A stretch of DNA of 64,000 bases from Dickeya dianthicola NCPPB 453. GTDB lineage: Bacteria > Pseudomonadota > Gammaproteobacteria > Enterobacterales > Enterobacteriaceae. The notes under the pieces are model-generated. The model saw nothing but the letters and a program-made list of their open reading frames with translations. It was not told where the DNA came from and searched no databases. Shown here piece by piece: positions 55,542 through 64,000 of the stretch. The DNA lies in assembly GCF_000365305.1 (NCBI RefSeq), contig NZ_CM001841.1, positions 3,765,926 to 3,829,925 of the forward strand. Direction: 5' to 3'. Numbering within the stretch: position 1 is the stretch's first letter; each line of letters starts with the position of its first letter. A program made the position numbers and the translations under genes.

Positions 55542-56963
55542 ATGAACCATTTTGATCTGACAGACACACTGATCATCGTCGGGATGATTGTGTTCTATAT
55601 TGCCTTCACCTCCTGGCTGACGCTCAAGTTACGCAGTAACTCCAGCGCTGAGTTCATGGAAGGCTCACGTTCCCTGCCCGCATTTATCGTCGGCGTGCTG
55701 CTGATGACCGAGTTTATCGGCGCAAAATCCACGGTGGGTACGGCGCAGGCCGCCTTTGAGAGCGGCATCGCCGCCTCCTGGTCGGTGATCGGCGCCGCCA
55801 TCGGCTTCCTGCTGTTCGGCATGATCCTGGTTAAGAAGATCTACAACACCGGCCAGGTCACCATTTCCGCTGCTATCGCCGAACGTTACGGCACCTCTAC
55901 CAAGAACATTATTTCGATCATCATGATCTACGCTCTGTTGCTGGTGAACGTGGGTAACTACGTCAGCGGCGCGGCGGCGATCGCCACCGTATTGAAGATC
56001 TCCCTGCCGGTCGCCGCGCTGATCACGGCGATCGTCAGTACGTTCTACTTCTACTTCGGCGGGTTGAAAGGTGTTGCCTACGTTACCCTGATCCACAGCG
56101 GCCTGAAGTACATCGGGGTGATGATCATCCTGTACGTGGCGCTGAAAATGACCGGCGGCATCACGCCGATGGTTGAGAATATGCCGAGCTACTACTGGAC
56201 CTGGGATGGCAACATCGGCGCCAGCACCATTGTCGCCTGGTTGATTGGCACCATCGGCTCCATCTTCTGTACCCAGTTCGTCATTCAGGCCATCTCGGCC
56301 ACCAAAGACGCCGCCTCGGCCAAACGCGCTACCTGGATCGCCTTCTTCTTCTGTATGCCGATCGCGCTGGCAATCGCGGTGATCGGTGTCGCCGCCAAGT
56401 TTGTGCATCCGGAAATCAAGAGCCTGTACGCCATGCCCGTCTTCCTGCAAGACATGAATCCGTGGCTGGCGGGTCTGGTGACCACCTCGCTGGTGGCGTC
56501 TATCTTCATCAGCGTGAGTACCGTGGCGCTGGCGATCGCCTCGCTGATCGTGAAAGATTTTTACGTGCCATACTACAAGCCGACGCCGGAAAAAGAGATG
56601 AAGATGACCCGCGTGTTCTCGCTGATCATCGGATTCCTGCCGCTGATTTTCGTGCTGCTGGTGCCGGAAGTGCTGAAGCTGTCGTTCTTTACCCGCGCCA
56701 TTCGTCTGTCCATCTCGGTGGTGGCGATGATCGCCTTCTACCTGCCGTTCTTTAACAGCGCCCGCGGTGCGAACGCCAGCCTGATTTCTGCCTGCGTCGC
56801 TACCTCGGTCTGGTATGTGCTCGGCAACCCGTACGGCATCGACAATATGTACGTTGCGCTGGTGACCCCGGCCGCGGTGATGGTGCTTGACCGCCTTATC
56901 CCTAACAACGGAGCCAAAGCCAAACAACAAACCGAATCCTCCGTACCTCATTCTGGAGCATAA
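55542..56963 (+). CDS. Sodium:solute symporter (SSS family)
   Basis: A 473-residue transporter with about 13 membrane helices. SSS-type features include FMEGSRSLPAFIVGVLLMTEFIGAKSTVGTAQ near the first helices and a later GTIGSIFCTQFVIQAI segment. It probably imports the acidic sugar substrate of the operon with Na+. Sialic-acid importers of this class exist, but specificity cannot be read by eye. Confidence 0.92.
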   Translation: MNHFDLTDTLIIVGMIVFYIAFTSWLTLKLRSNSSAEFMEGSRSLPAFIVGVLLMTEFIGAKSTVGTAQAAFESGIAASWSVIGAAIGFLLFGMILVKKIYNTGQVTISAAIAERYGTSTKNIISIIMIYALLLVNVGNYVSGAAAIATVLKISLPVAALITAIVSTFYFYFGGLKGVAYVTLIHSGLKYIGVMIILYVALKMTGGITPMVENMPSYYWTWDGNIGASTIVAWLIGTIGSIFCTQFVIQAISATKDAASAKRATWIAFFFCMPIALAIAVIGVAAKFVHPEIKSLYAMPVFLQDMNPWLAGLVTTSLVASIFISVSTVALAIASLIVKDFYVPYYKPTPEKEMKMTRVFSLIIGFLPLIFVLLVPEVLKLSFFTRAIRLSISVVAMIAFYLPFFNSARGANASLISACVATSVWYVLGNPYGIDNMYVALVTPAAVMVLDRLIPNNGAKAKQQTESSVPHSGA

Positions 56964-56969
56964 ATAGTC

Positions 56970-58145
56970 ATGACGACCGAAACCATTACCATCGAACGCA
57001 GCGGTCTGGTTCACCCGGCAGACAACGACAGTCAGCGTATTGACGCTTACATCCCGTCGGAACGTCCGCAGAATCACGCCGCCAACCTGCTGCACCTGCC
57101 TAATGGCGATGTGCTGTGCGTCTGGTTCGGCGGCACTCAGGAAGGGGTGTCGGACATATCGATTTATCTGTCGCGGCTGGTGGAAGGGAGCGGGCAATGG
57201 ACGCCCGCCGTCAAGCTCTCCGACGACCCGGCCCGTTCCGAGCAGAACCCGGTGCTGTTCCTGGCGCCGGACGGCGTGCTGTGGTTGCTGTACACCGCGC
57301 AAAAATCCGGCAATCAGGACACCGCCATCGTGCGTTACCGTCAGTCGCTGGATCAAGGCTACACCTGGGGCGACATCGGCACGCTGCTGGAGCAGCCCGG
57401 CACCTTTATCCGCCAGCCGATTACCGTGCTGCCCAACGGCGACTGGCTGCTGCCGGTGTTCTACTGCCGCACCCAGCCGGGTGAAAAATGGGTCGGCAAC
57501 GACGACATCAGCGCGGTGAAAATCTCCAGCGATCAGGGTAAAACCTGGCGTGAATCGGTGGTGCCGAACAGTACCGGCTGTGTACACATGAACATTACGC
57601 CGCTCAAAGACGGCACCCTGCTGGCGCTGTTTCGCAGCCGCTGGGCCGATTTCATCTACCGCAGTCACTCCACCGACGGCGGCGAAACCTGGTCCGAACC
57701 GGAGGCGACCGTTCTGCCCAACAACAACTCGTCGATTCAGGTGACCACGCTGGACAACGGTCATCTGGCGCTGGTGTTCAACGCCATGAACGCCGACGGC
57801 GCCACCGAACGCCGTCTGTCGCTGTATGACGAAATCGAAGACGAAGAAGAAACCGACGCCAAAATGCCGGAGATCTCGTCCGGGCGCAGCGCTTTCTGGG
57901 GTGCGCCGCGTGCGCCGATGACGCTGGCGATTTCCGAAGACGGCGGGAAAACCTGGCCGTGGCAGCGCAATCTGGAAGTGGGCGACGGTTACTGCATGAC
58001 CAACAACTCGACCGAGAAACGTAACCGCGAGTTCTCCTACCCCAGCATCAAGCAGGGGCCGGACGGCAAACTGTACATCGCCTTTACCTACTTCCGGCAG
58101 GCCATCAAGTACGTCTGCGTCAGCGAAGAGTGGGTCAAAGGCTAA
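56970..58145 (+). CDS. Sialidase-like six-bladed beta-propeller (BNR/Asp-box)
   Basis: A 391-residue protein with four Asp-box motifs of form SxDxGxTW: SLDQGYTW, SSDQGKTW, STDGGETW and SEDGGKTW. They mark a sialidase/BNR_2 propeller. No FRIP-type Arg motif or signal peptide is seen, so it is cytoplasmic and its reaction uncertain. It lies between symporter and YhcH-family genes, a common partnership for intracellular processing of acidic sugars. It may hydrolyse or isomerise the imported glycoside. Confidence 0.85.
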   Translation: MTTETITIERSGLVHPADNDSQRIDAYIPSERPQNHAANLLHLPNGDVLCVWFGGTQEGVSDISIYLSRLVEGSGQWTPAVKLSDDPARSEQNPVLFLAPDGVLWLLYTAQKSGNQDTAIVRYRQSLDQGYTWGDIGTLLEQPGTFIRQPITVLPNGDWLLPVFYCRTQPGEKWVGNDDISAVKISSDQGKTWRESVVPNSTGCVHMNITPLKDGTLLALFRSRWADFIYRSHSTDGGETWSEPEATVLPNNNSSIQVTTLDNGHLALVFNAMNADGATERRLSLYDEIEDEEETDAKMPEISSGRSAFWGAPRAPMTLAISEDGGKTWPWQRNLEVGDGYCMTNNSTEKRNREFSYPSIKQGPDGKLYIAFTYFRQAIKYVCVSEEWVKG

Positions 58146-58160
58146 CCCCCGTACCCACAC

Positions 58161-58190
58161 CGCCCTCCCCGTTTGCGGGGAGGGAACCGG
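58161..58190 (+). terminator. Hairpin between propeller and YhcH-type genes
   Basis: An inverted repeat CCCTCCCC / GGGGAGGG with a short loop lies in the 161-bp gap. It lacks a T-run, so it may cause partial attenuation inside the operon or mark mRNA processing. Confidence 0.4.
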
Positions 58191-58306
58191 TGGCTCCCCA
58201 CGCCTCGCCCAACCTGTTGCCGGTGAGATAGCATGGGTAGCTGCACTATTCATTCCCGTTCAGGGAGACTATCGCCGCCTCCCTTCTATTCGCTAAGGAA
58301 CCGCTT

Positions 58307-58780
58307 ATGATCGCAGGTAATCTGAATCATCTGCCACTGGCAACGTTGCCCGAATCGCTGTGGCGCATTCTTTCCGGTTTCACGCTGGAGCAGTTAAACG
58401 CGCTGCCGGAAGGCAAGTACCAGCCGGACAACGTCGACTGGTTCTACTCCATCGGCACCGTCTCCACCGCCCCGAAAGCCGAACGCCATACTGAATTCCA
58501 CCGCCGTTTTCTCGATATTCAACTGATTCTCGCCGGTGAAGAGATAATCGGCTACGGCCTGAATGACGCCGGCGATCGCCCTGCTACCGAGCGCAAACCG
58601 GACCTGTTCATTCTGGAACAGCCGCAGGTGCCGCACGCCATCCGGCTGGCCGCCGGGGATTTCGTCACCTTCTATCCGGGAGAACCGCATCAGGCGCTGT
58701 GCGCTATCAACGATCAGCCCGCCCCGGTGAAAAAAGCGGTGTTCAAGGTGCCGGTCGAATTACTGAACGCACAGAGGTAA
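58307..58780 (+). CDS. YhcH/YjgK/YiaL-family protein
   Basis: A 157-residue cupin-like protein of the DUF386 family. Likely metal ligands are in AERHTEFHRRFLDIQ and in FYPGEPHQALC. Relatives sit in sialic acid (YhcH) and other acidic-sugar operons and are proposed to isomerise or open sugars. It sits before the SDR gene, six bases away, and is part of the same operon. Confidence 0.92.
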   Translation: MIAGNLNHLPLATLPESLWRILSGFTLEQLNALPEGKYQPDNVDWFYSIGTVSTAPKAERHTEFHRRFLDIQLILAGEEIIGYGLNDAGDRPATERKPDLFILEQPQVPHAIRLAAGDFVTFYPGEPHQALCAINDQPAPVKKAVFKVPVELLNAQR

Positions 58781-58786
58781 CGCGGT

Positions 58787-59470
58787 ATGTCAGCACAAAA
58801 ACAGGTGGTGATCACCGGCAGCAGCTCCGGCATCGGCGCCGCCATTACCGCTACCCTGTTGGCGGCGGGCTGGCAGGTTGTCGGTTTGTCGCGTCAGCCG
58901 GGCGCACACCAACACCCGAACTTCACGCATCATCCGCTGGATATCACCGATACGCCGGCGCTTATCGCCTTGCTGGACAGCCTGCCCGCCGTCGATGCGG
59001 TGATTCACGCCGCCGGGGTAATGAAAGCGGCGACACTGGGCACCTTGTCCTACGCCGACAGCGAGCAGTTGTGGAAGCTGCATATTCAGGTGGCGGAAGT
59101 GTTAGCCGACAGACTGGTGAACAAACTGCCGCAAGGCGGGCGCATCATCCTGCTGGGTAGCCGGACCTCCAGTGGTGCGGCCGGGCGTAGTCAGTATGTC
59201 GCCACCAAGTCGGCGATGATTGGCATGGTGAGAAGCTGGGCGGCGGAACTGGCGCCACGCGGCATTACGGTCAATATCGTCGCGCCGGGCGCTACCGAAA
59301 CACCGATGCTGAATCAGCCGGGACGGCAAAGCTCGCCGCCGAAGCTGCCGCCGATCGGCCGGTTTATCCAGCCGCAGGAGGTGGCGGATCTGGTGGCGTA
59401 TCTACTGTCGCCTTCAGCGGCGGCCATCACCGGGCAGCAACTGGTGATTTGCGGCGGCGCGTCGTTATAA
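58787..59470 (+). CDS. Short-chain dehydrogenase/reductase
   Basis: A 227-residue classical SDR. The cofactor motif is TGSSSGIG, the NNAG equivalent is IHAAGVM, and the catalytic Ser/Tyr/Lys are in LLGSRTSSG and YVATK. The C-terminal ITGQQLVICGG is typical. It likely oxidises or reduces the sugar acid handled by the operon. It is the last gene of the unit. Confidence 0.92.
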   Translation: MSAQKQVVITGSSSGIGAAITATLLAAGWQVVGLSRQPGAHQHPNFTHHPLDITDTPALIALLDSLPAVDAVIHAAGVMKAATLGTLSYADSEQLWKLHIQVAEVLADRLVNKLPQGGRIILLGSRTSSGAAGRSQYVATKSAMIGMVRSWAAELAPRGITVNIVAPGATETPMLNQPGRQSSPPKLPPIGRFIQPQEVADLVAYLLSPSAAAITGQQLVICGGASL

Positions 59471-59564
59471 CCGCACGGCTAATGCTTCATGGTAACCCAG
59501 CCACACAGCGCTATGCCGTGTGGCCGTGGCGCACGCATATTCCTTCATTAATTCATTCAGACAT

Positions 59565-61208
59565 TCAGCGGCTGGCAGCGCTCAACGCCAGTCGTGGAGT
59601 TCTACTGACCATCATCGAATCGGCGTTCATCGAGCCAGCGGTCATCGAATCAGCAATCGTAAAGCGACTAACGGACTGCTTCAATTCCTGCGAATGCGTT
59701 TCCAGGTAGGTGGTATCCGTCGCGGTTTGCTCGACCATCGCGGCATTCTGTTGCGTTGTGCGCTCCATCTCAGCCAGTGACTGGGCGATTTCCTGTGTCG
59801 CGATGGACTGCTCCGCCGAGGTATCCGCAATCTTCCTGATAAACTCGCTCGACAGATCAACCGCCTGATTAATTTTCTGCATCACTTCAGACGCCTGACT
59901 GATTTCACTGTACCCCTCGCCGATTTTCTCGGATGACGCATCAATAAGGTGTTTTATCTGATGCGCCGATGCCGTAGTTTTCTGCGACAGGGTACGAATT
60001 TCAGCCGCCACCACCGAGAAACCGCGCCCCACTTCCCCCGCTCGCGCCGCCTCTACTGCCGCATTAATTGCCAGAATATTGGTCTGGAAGGCGATATCCT
60101 CGATCACTTTGGTGATAGACGAAATGCTGTCCGAATGCCGCTTGATGTTCTCCATCGTATCCACGATTTTACTCACCAGCTGATTGCCCTGATGTGTTTC
60201 GCTGGCCGCATTTTCAGATAACTGACTGGCCTGTCTGGCGCTGGCGGCATTATCTTTCACCGACTCTGACACCTGCCCCATCGCCACCGAGGTTTGCTGC
60301 AACGCCGACACCTGCATATCGGTACGCTGCGACAGTGCCACGCTGCTTTTGCTGATATTTTCACTGGCAACCGTCACCCCTTCGGCATGCGTCGACACAT
60401 TAGCGACAATATTAATTAATGACTGGCGCATGGTTTCAATCGCTGCCATTACACTGTGTTGCTGCTTATCATTAATGATGGTTTTCTCGGTTAGATTACC
60501 GGAGGCGATCGCACGGGTCATCGTCAGTAATACGGCCGGTTCGGCACCCAGCGCCTGAAAAATTCGGCGACGGGTCGCCAACATCGCCAATGTACCCAGT
60601 AATATGGCGACGATTAAAACAATCGGCATTGCCACACTAAAATACCTTGCAGTTTCTCTTGCGGCATGCGTCAACTGATTATTCTGTTCAGCCTCATAAT
60701 TAATAAACGCATTCACATCCGCCAGCCACTGCACAAATGCACCACGTCCCTCACTCAACAAGAGAGTACGGGCTGCATCACTCTTGCCTTCATTTTGTAA
60801 TGCAATTAATCGGGCAATAATTGCGCTGGTTTTATTATTCGAGTTTTGTATATTTTGGTATAACGTTTTTTCCTGACCGGATATCGCCGATTGGCTCATC
60901 ATCGTGTCGAGTTTAACATCCGACTGTTGATAAACCTCTGCCAGCTTGTTGATATTATTGATAATCATCAAAAGCTCTTGCTTGTCCGCAATTAATAAAT
61001 CCCGAACAGCAATTGAGCGGTCGTGGACGCTGCCGCGTAAATTCACCGCATAGAATTGCTTAACGCTATTTTCATCATTCACTTCGGTTAATATATTGCT
61101 GATGTGGCGAATAGTTATCAAACCTGAAATACCTAATACCACACTGACTAATATAGGAATAATAAAACCAACTACAATTTGTCGTTTTACCGTCATGGTA
61201 TTTTTCAT
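59565..61208 (-). CDS. Methyl-accepting chemotaxis protein
   Basis: A 547-residue chemoreceptor. The first membrane helix is at about 11-31, then a periplasmic four-helix-bundle domain, then a second helix at about 190-210. A HAMP region and signalling coiled coil follow, with the tip IAFQTNILAINAAVEAARAGE. Unlike the receptor at 915-2603 it has no CheR-docking pentapeptide, so efficient methylation may depend on that or other receptors. The C-terminal tail contains 15-bp repeats encoding (I/M)xxDSMxxxS-like sequence. The ligand is unknown. Confidence 0.93.
   Translation of the reverse strand: MKNTMTVKRQIVVGFIIPILVSVVLGISGLITIRHISNILTEVNDENSVKQFYAVNLRGSVHDRSIAVRDLLIADKQELLMIINNINKLAEVYQQSDVKLDTMMSQSAISGQEKTLYQNIQNSNNKTSAIIARLIALQNEGKSDAARTLLLSEGRGAFVQWLADVNAFINYEAEQNNQLTHAARETARYFSVAMPIVLIVAILLGTLAMLATRRRIFQALGAEPAVLLTMTRAIASGNLTEKTIINDKQQHSVMAAIETMRQSLINIVANVSTHAEGVTVASENISKSSVALSQRTDMQVSALQQTSVAMGQVSESVKDNAASARQASQLSENAASETHQGNQLVSKIVDTMENIKRHSDSISSITKVIEDIAFQTNILAINAAVEAARAGEVGRGFSVVAAEIRTLSQKTTASAHQIKHLIDASSEKIGEGYSEISQASEVMQKINQAVDLSSEFIRKIADTSAEQSIATQEIAQSLAEMERTTQQNAAMVEQTATDTTYLETHSQELKQSVSRFTIADSMTAGSMNADSMMVSRTPRLALSAASR
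59612..59656. repeat. Tandem repeat, 3 x 15 bp, in chemoreceptor tail
   Basis: Degenerate units of ATCATCGAATCGGCG type encode repeated DSM/GSM elements at the receptor's C-terminal end. Confidence 0.7.
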
Positions 61209-61235
61209 GTGTCCCCCGATGCCAACTTAACCATA

Positions 61236-61362
<127 letters not shown>

Positions 61363-61748
61363 GAATCTATGCCAATAAATATCATCGACGCAGCTAATTT
61401 GAACATGGGTAGCGCAAAAGAAACCAACACATACACCAATTCGTGCAGATTCTGAACGCCGCCCAACGCCAAAATGGCAAATAAAATAGCCTGTCTGGAT
61501 AAGTTCTTACTGTCTGTTTTAGCGACTACCGTATTTGTATTTCATACTAAGCCAAACTGGCACCATAATCGATAGGGAAAAGCATAGACTCACGCTATTA
61601 ATACAATTGGAGACAATTGCTATATATCCGTCATATTTCAGGTTGCAAGACATACCGCCTCCCTGCCTCCGGATGCATTTGGTATGGCGCGCAATACGCC
61701 ATCCTTTGCTACAGCATCACTCTTTGTCTACATCATCCCTTATCTACA

Positions 61749-62111
61749 TCATCCTTTATCTACAAACGACCGGTATTTCTCCAGCAGCTCAAGAAAGTCC
61801 TCCAGACCGCACAGTGACAGACTTTCTTCGTCGTAATAACTCATGCCTTCTTCCAGCTCGTCGGTTTCAAACGCCAGCTGATTGGCACGCACCATCACTT
61901 CCTCGCTGTCCAGCAACAGCGTGTATTCGTGGCCAGCGCGTTCCCACTGGCGCTCGCTGCCGGCCAGCTCACGAACCGCGGCTTCCACTTCATCCAGCAC
62001 CGCCTGCTGACCCTTAACCTCTTCATTCAGCCAGTGCCCTACCGCTTCATGGCCCATCGACATCCGGACCACCACCTGCCCGGTCACATCACGCAAAAAC
62101 TCATAGTCCAT
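61749..62111 (-). CDS. yacL: UPF0231 family protein YacL
   Basis: A 120-residue acidic cytoplasmic protein that starts [22 protein letters not shown] with GAGGAG nearby. Sequence and location just downstream of acnB match enterobacterial YacL. Its function is not established. The terminator at 62172-62200 suggests it is transcribed from its own promoter. Confidence 0.93.
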   Translation of the reverse strand: MDYEFLRDVTGQVVVRMSMGHEAVGHWLNEEVKGQQAVLDEVEAAVRELAGSERQWERAGHEYTLLLDSEEVMVRANQLAFETDELEEGMSYYDEESLSLCGLEDFLELLEKYRSFVDKG

Positions 62112-62171
62112 GATCGTTCTCCTCTGCCTGATTCGCTCTCGCGTACCACAACAGTAAAAAGCCACAACAGT

Positions 62172-62200
62172 AAAAAAAGGGAGACCTTTCGGCCTCCCTT
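62172..62200 (-). terminator. Intrinsic terminator of acnB
   Basis: On the minus strand AAGGGAGGCC-GAAA-GGTCTCCCTT is followed by a T-run of seven. It is a strong rho-independent terminator ~137 bp beyond the acnB stop, past the 18-bp repeat array. Confidence 0.9.
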
Positions 62201-62210
62201 CCTGTCAGTT

Positions 62211-62336
62211 GCTTCACGCTAGACAATTGCTTCACGCTAGACAATTGCTTCACGCTAGACAATTGCTTCACGCTAGACAATTGCTTCACGCTAGACAATT
62301 GCTACGCACTAGACAATTGCTACGCACTATAGCGGC
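62211..62336. repeat. Tandem repeat, 7 x 18 bp, in acnB 3' UTR
   Basis: Five identical units GCTTCACGCTAGACAATT (62211, 62229, 62247, 62265, 62283) are followed by two variants beginning GCTACGCACTA. The array fills the space between the acnB stop codon and its terminator, so it is transcribed. Confidence 0.95.
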
Positions 62337-64000
62337 TTAAACGGCGGTCTGGAAGATCACCTTGTCCGCTTTGTCAGTGTACTGCTGCAACTGGTCAAAG
62401 TTCAGATAGCGGTAAGTGTCATCCGCGGTCTTATCCACCTGCGCCATATACTGCTGGTATTCGTCCGGCGTCGGCAGACGGCCCAGCAGCGAAGCGACCG
62501 CCGCCAGTTCAGCAGAGGCCAAATAGACATTGGCGCCCGCGCCCAGGCGGTTCGGGAAGTTACGGGTAGACGTCGACACCACGGTCGCGCCGTCGGCTAC
62601 CCGCGCCTGGTTGCCCATACACAGCGAACAGCCGGGGATTTCGACGCGAGCGCCGCTCTTGCCGAATACGCTGTAGTAGCCTTCTTCGGTCAGTTGCGCG
62701 GCATCCATACGGGTCGGCGGCGCCACCCACAGGCGAGTCGGCAGTTGCCCTTTGTGTTGATCCAGCAGCTTGCCGGCGGCACGGAAGTGACCGATGTTAG
62801 TCATGCAGGAGCCGATAAACACTTCATCGATTTTATCGCCCTGCACAGCGGAGAGCAGACGCGCATCGTCCGGATCGTTCGGCGCGCACAGAATCGGCTC
62901 GTTGATTTCCGCCAGATCGATGTCGATCACCGCGGCGTATTCCGCATCGGCGTCGGCTTCCAGCAATTGCGGGTCCGCCAGCCATTTTTCCATGCCCTGC
63001 ACACGACGTTCCAGCGTGCGGCGATCGCCGTAGCCTTCAGCCATCATCCACTTGAGCAGAATGATGTTGGAGTTCAGGTACTCGACGATCGGCGCCTGAT
63101 TGAGCTTGATGGTACAGCCCGCAGCGGAACGCTCCGCCGAGGCGTCGGTCAGTTCAAACGCCTGCTCCACTTTCAGGTCCGGCAGACCTTCGATTTCCAG
63201 AATGCGGCCGGAGAAGATGTTTTTCTTGCCCTTCTTCTCCACGGTCAGCAGACCCTGTTTGATCGCATAGTACGGGATTGCGTGTACCAGATCGCGCAGC
63301 GTGATGCCCGGCTGCATCTGGCCTTTAAAACGCACCAGCACCGATTCCGGCATATCCAGCGGCATCACGCCGGTGGCGGCGGCAAAGGCCACCAGACCGG
63401 AGCCGGCCGGGAAGGAAATACCGATCGGGAAACGGGTGTGAGAATCGCCGCCGGTGCCGACGGTATCCGGCAACAGCATACGGTTCAGCCAGGAATGGAT
63501 CACGCCGTCGCCCGGACGCAGCGACACGCCGCCACGGTTCATGATGAAGTCCGGCAGTGTGTGATGGGTATTGACGTCCACCGGCTTCGGATAGGCGGCG
63601 GTATGACAGAAAGACTGCATCACCAGATCGGCGGAGAAGCCCAGACAGGCCAGGTCTTTCAGTTCGTCACGGGTCATCGGGCCGGTGGTGTCCTGAGAAC
63701 CCACCGAGGTCATCTTCGGCTCGCAGTAAGCGCCTGGGCGAATACCGTCGACGCCGCAGGCGCGGCCGACCATCTTCTGCGCCAGCGAGAAGCCGCGGCT
63801 GCTCGGCGCCACGTCTTTGGCCTGACGGAACACGTCGCTGAGCGGTAAACCGAGCGACTCGCGCGCCCTGGAGGTCAGGCCGCGGCCGATAATCAGCGGA
63901 ATACGGCCGCCGGCGCGCACTTCATCCAGCAGCACGTCGGTTTTCAGTTCGAAACTGGCCAGTAATTCGTTGCTGTCGTGGTGGCGGATTTCACCCTTGT
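62337..64000 (-). CDS. acnB: Aconitate hydratase B (3' part)
   Basis: The C-terminal ~554 residues of AcnB; the gene runs past the right edge (E. coli AcnB is ~865 residues). Seen are the active-site region [43 protein letters not shown] and the 4Fe-4S cysteine motifs GSCMTN and CSLCMGNQ. It interconverts citrate and isocitrate in the TCA cycle and may bind mRNA when apo. Its 3' end is flanked by an unusual 18-bp repeat array. Confidence 0.97.
   Translation of the reverse strand, partial: KGEIRHHDSNELLASFELKTDVLLDEVRAGGRIPLIIGRGLTSRARESLGLPLSDVFRQAKDVAPSSRGFSLAQKMVGRACGVDGIRPGAYCEPKMTSVGSQDTTGPMTRDELKDLACLGFSADLVMQSFCHTAAYPKPVDVNTHHTLPDFIMNRGGVSLRPGDGVIHSWLNRMLLPDTVGTGGDSHTRFPIGISFPAGSGLVAFAAATGVMPLDMPESVLVRFKGQMQPGITLRDLVHAIPYYAIKQGLLTVEKKGKKNIFSGRILEIEGLPDLKVEQAFELTDASAERSAAGCTIKLNQAPIVEYLNSNIILLKWMMAEGYGDRRTLERRVQGMEKWLADPQLLEADADAEYAAVIDIDLAEINEPILCAPNDPDDARLLSAVQGDKIDEVFIGSCMTNIGHFRAAGKLLDQHKGQLPTRLWVAPPTRMDAAQLTEEGYYSVFGKSGARVEIPGCSLCMGNQARVADGATVVSTSTRNFPNRLGAGANVYLASAELAAVASLLGRLPTPDEYQQYMAQVDKTADDTYRYLNFDQLQQYTDKADKVIFQTAV

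Noticed and set aside
55665-58253. Long minus-strand ORF opposite the symporter and propeller genes
   Set aside because: Composition is an antisense shadow of two clear plus-strand family members in a high-GC region.
62211-62336. Possible second CRISPR array
   Set aside because: Units are directly adjacent with no unique spacers, so it is a simple tandem repeat.

Overview
The window looks like a soft-rot enterobacterial chromosome, most likely Dickeya or a close relative. The evidence is a type I-F CRISPR array, ERIC elements, an enterobacterial uvrA/ssb SOS pair, acnB-yacL gene order, two chemoreceptors and several plant-polysaccharide or sugar-acid catabolic loci. Base composition is high-GC in most genes, with AT-rich islands around a few accessory genes.

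Layout. (1) 1-840: leader-distal end of a type I-F CRISPR array, whose last repeat is truncated just before a 250-bp dispersed structured element. (2) 885-10087: chemoreceptor, diguanylate cyclase with dCache-like sensor, divergent uvrA/ssb with a LexA box, a flavin-reductase-like protein and an internally deleted NAD(P)-binding protein. (3) 10282-33139: an extracellular contractile injection system (eCIS; Afp/PVC type). It encodes terminator/cap, sheath, tube, tube initiator, Pvc6-like protein, LysM hub, VgrG-like spike, PAAR tip, gp25-like wedge, two large baseplate proteins, a fibre-like protein, a tape measure split by a frameshift, and a membrane-anchored GH18-like protein. No AAA+ ATPase (Pvc15) and no second sheath are visible. 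The small gene just upstream is a candidate CheD/CNF-fold deamidase effector. (4) 33275-34818: an AT-rich ATPase + PD-(D/E)XK nuclease pair, a candidate anti-phage module.

(5) 34999-46218: divergent glycan-utilisation locus with LacI regulator, CUT1 ABC importer, GH105 unsaturated uronyl hydrolase, an 826-residue putative alpha/alpha-toroid enzyme, a solute-binding protein and a kinase/half-pseudokinase pair of the BadF/GlcNAc-kinase family. (6) 46447-49132: metal (probably zinc) ABC importer behind a Zur-like box, with an overlooked 34-residue membrane ORF. (7) 49343-49909: LOG-type cytokinin-activating enzyme. (8) 50047-59470: D-threonate module (DeoR, PdxA2, DtnK) divergent from an operon with iron-type alcohol dehydrogenase, DapA/NanA-family aldolase, SSS symporter, sialidase-like beta-propeller, YhcH-family protein and SDR, suggesting use of a sialic-acid/Kdo-like or other acidic sugar. 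(9) 59565-64000: second chemoreceptor, yacL and the 3' part of acnB.

Two sequence-level signals cut across these regions. First, two copies of a ~250-bp element differ by compensatory base-pair changes, so a folded RNA or single strand is conserved. Second, short tandem repeats with 13-21-bp units occur at about 18 places, often at gene ends, ribosome-binding sites, signal peptides or start codons. One coincides with the frameshift that splits the tape measure gene.
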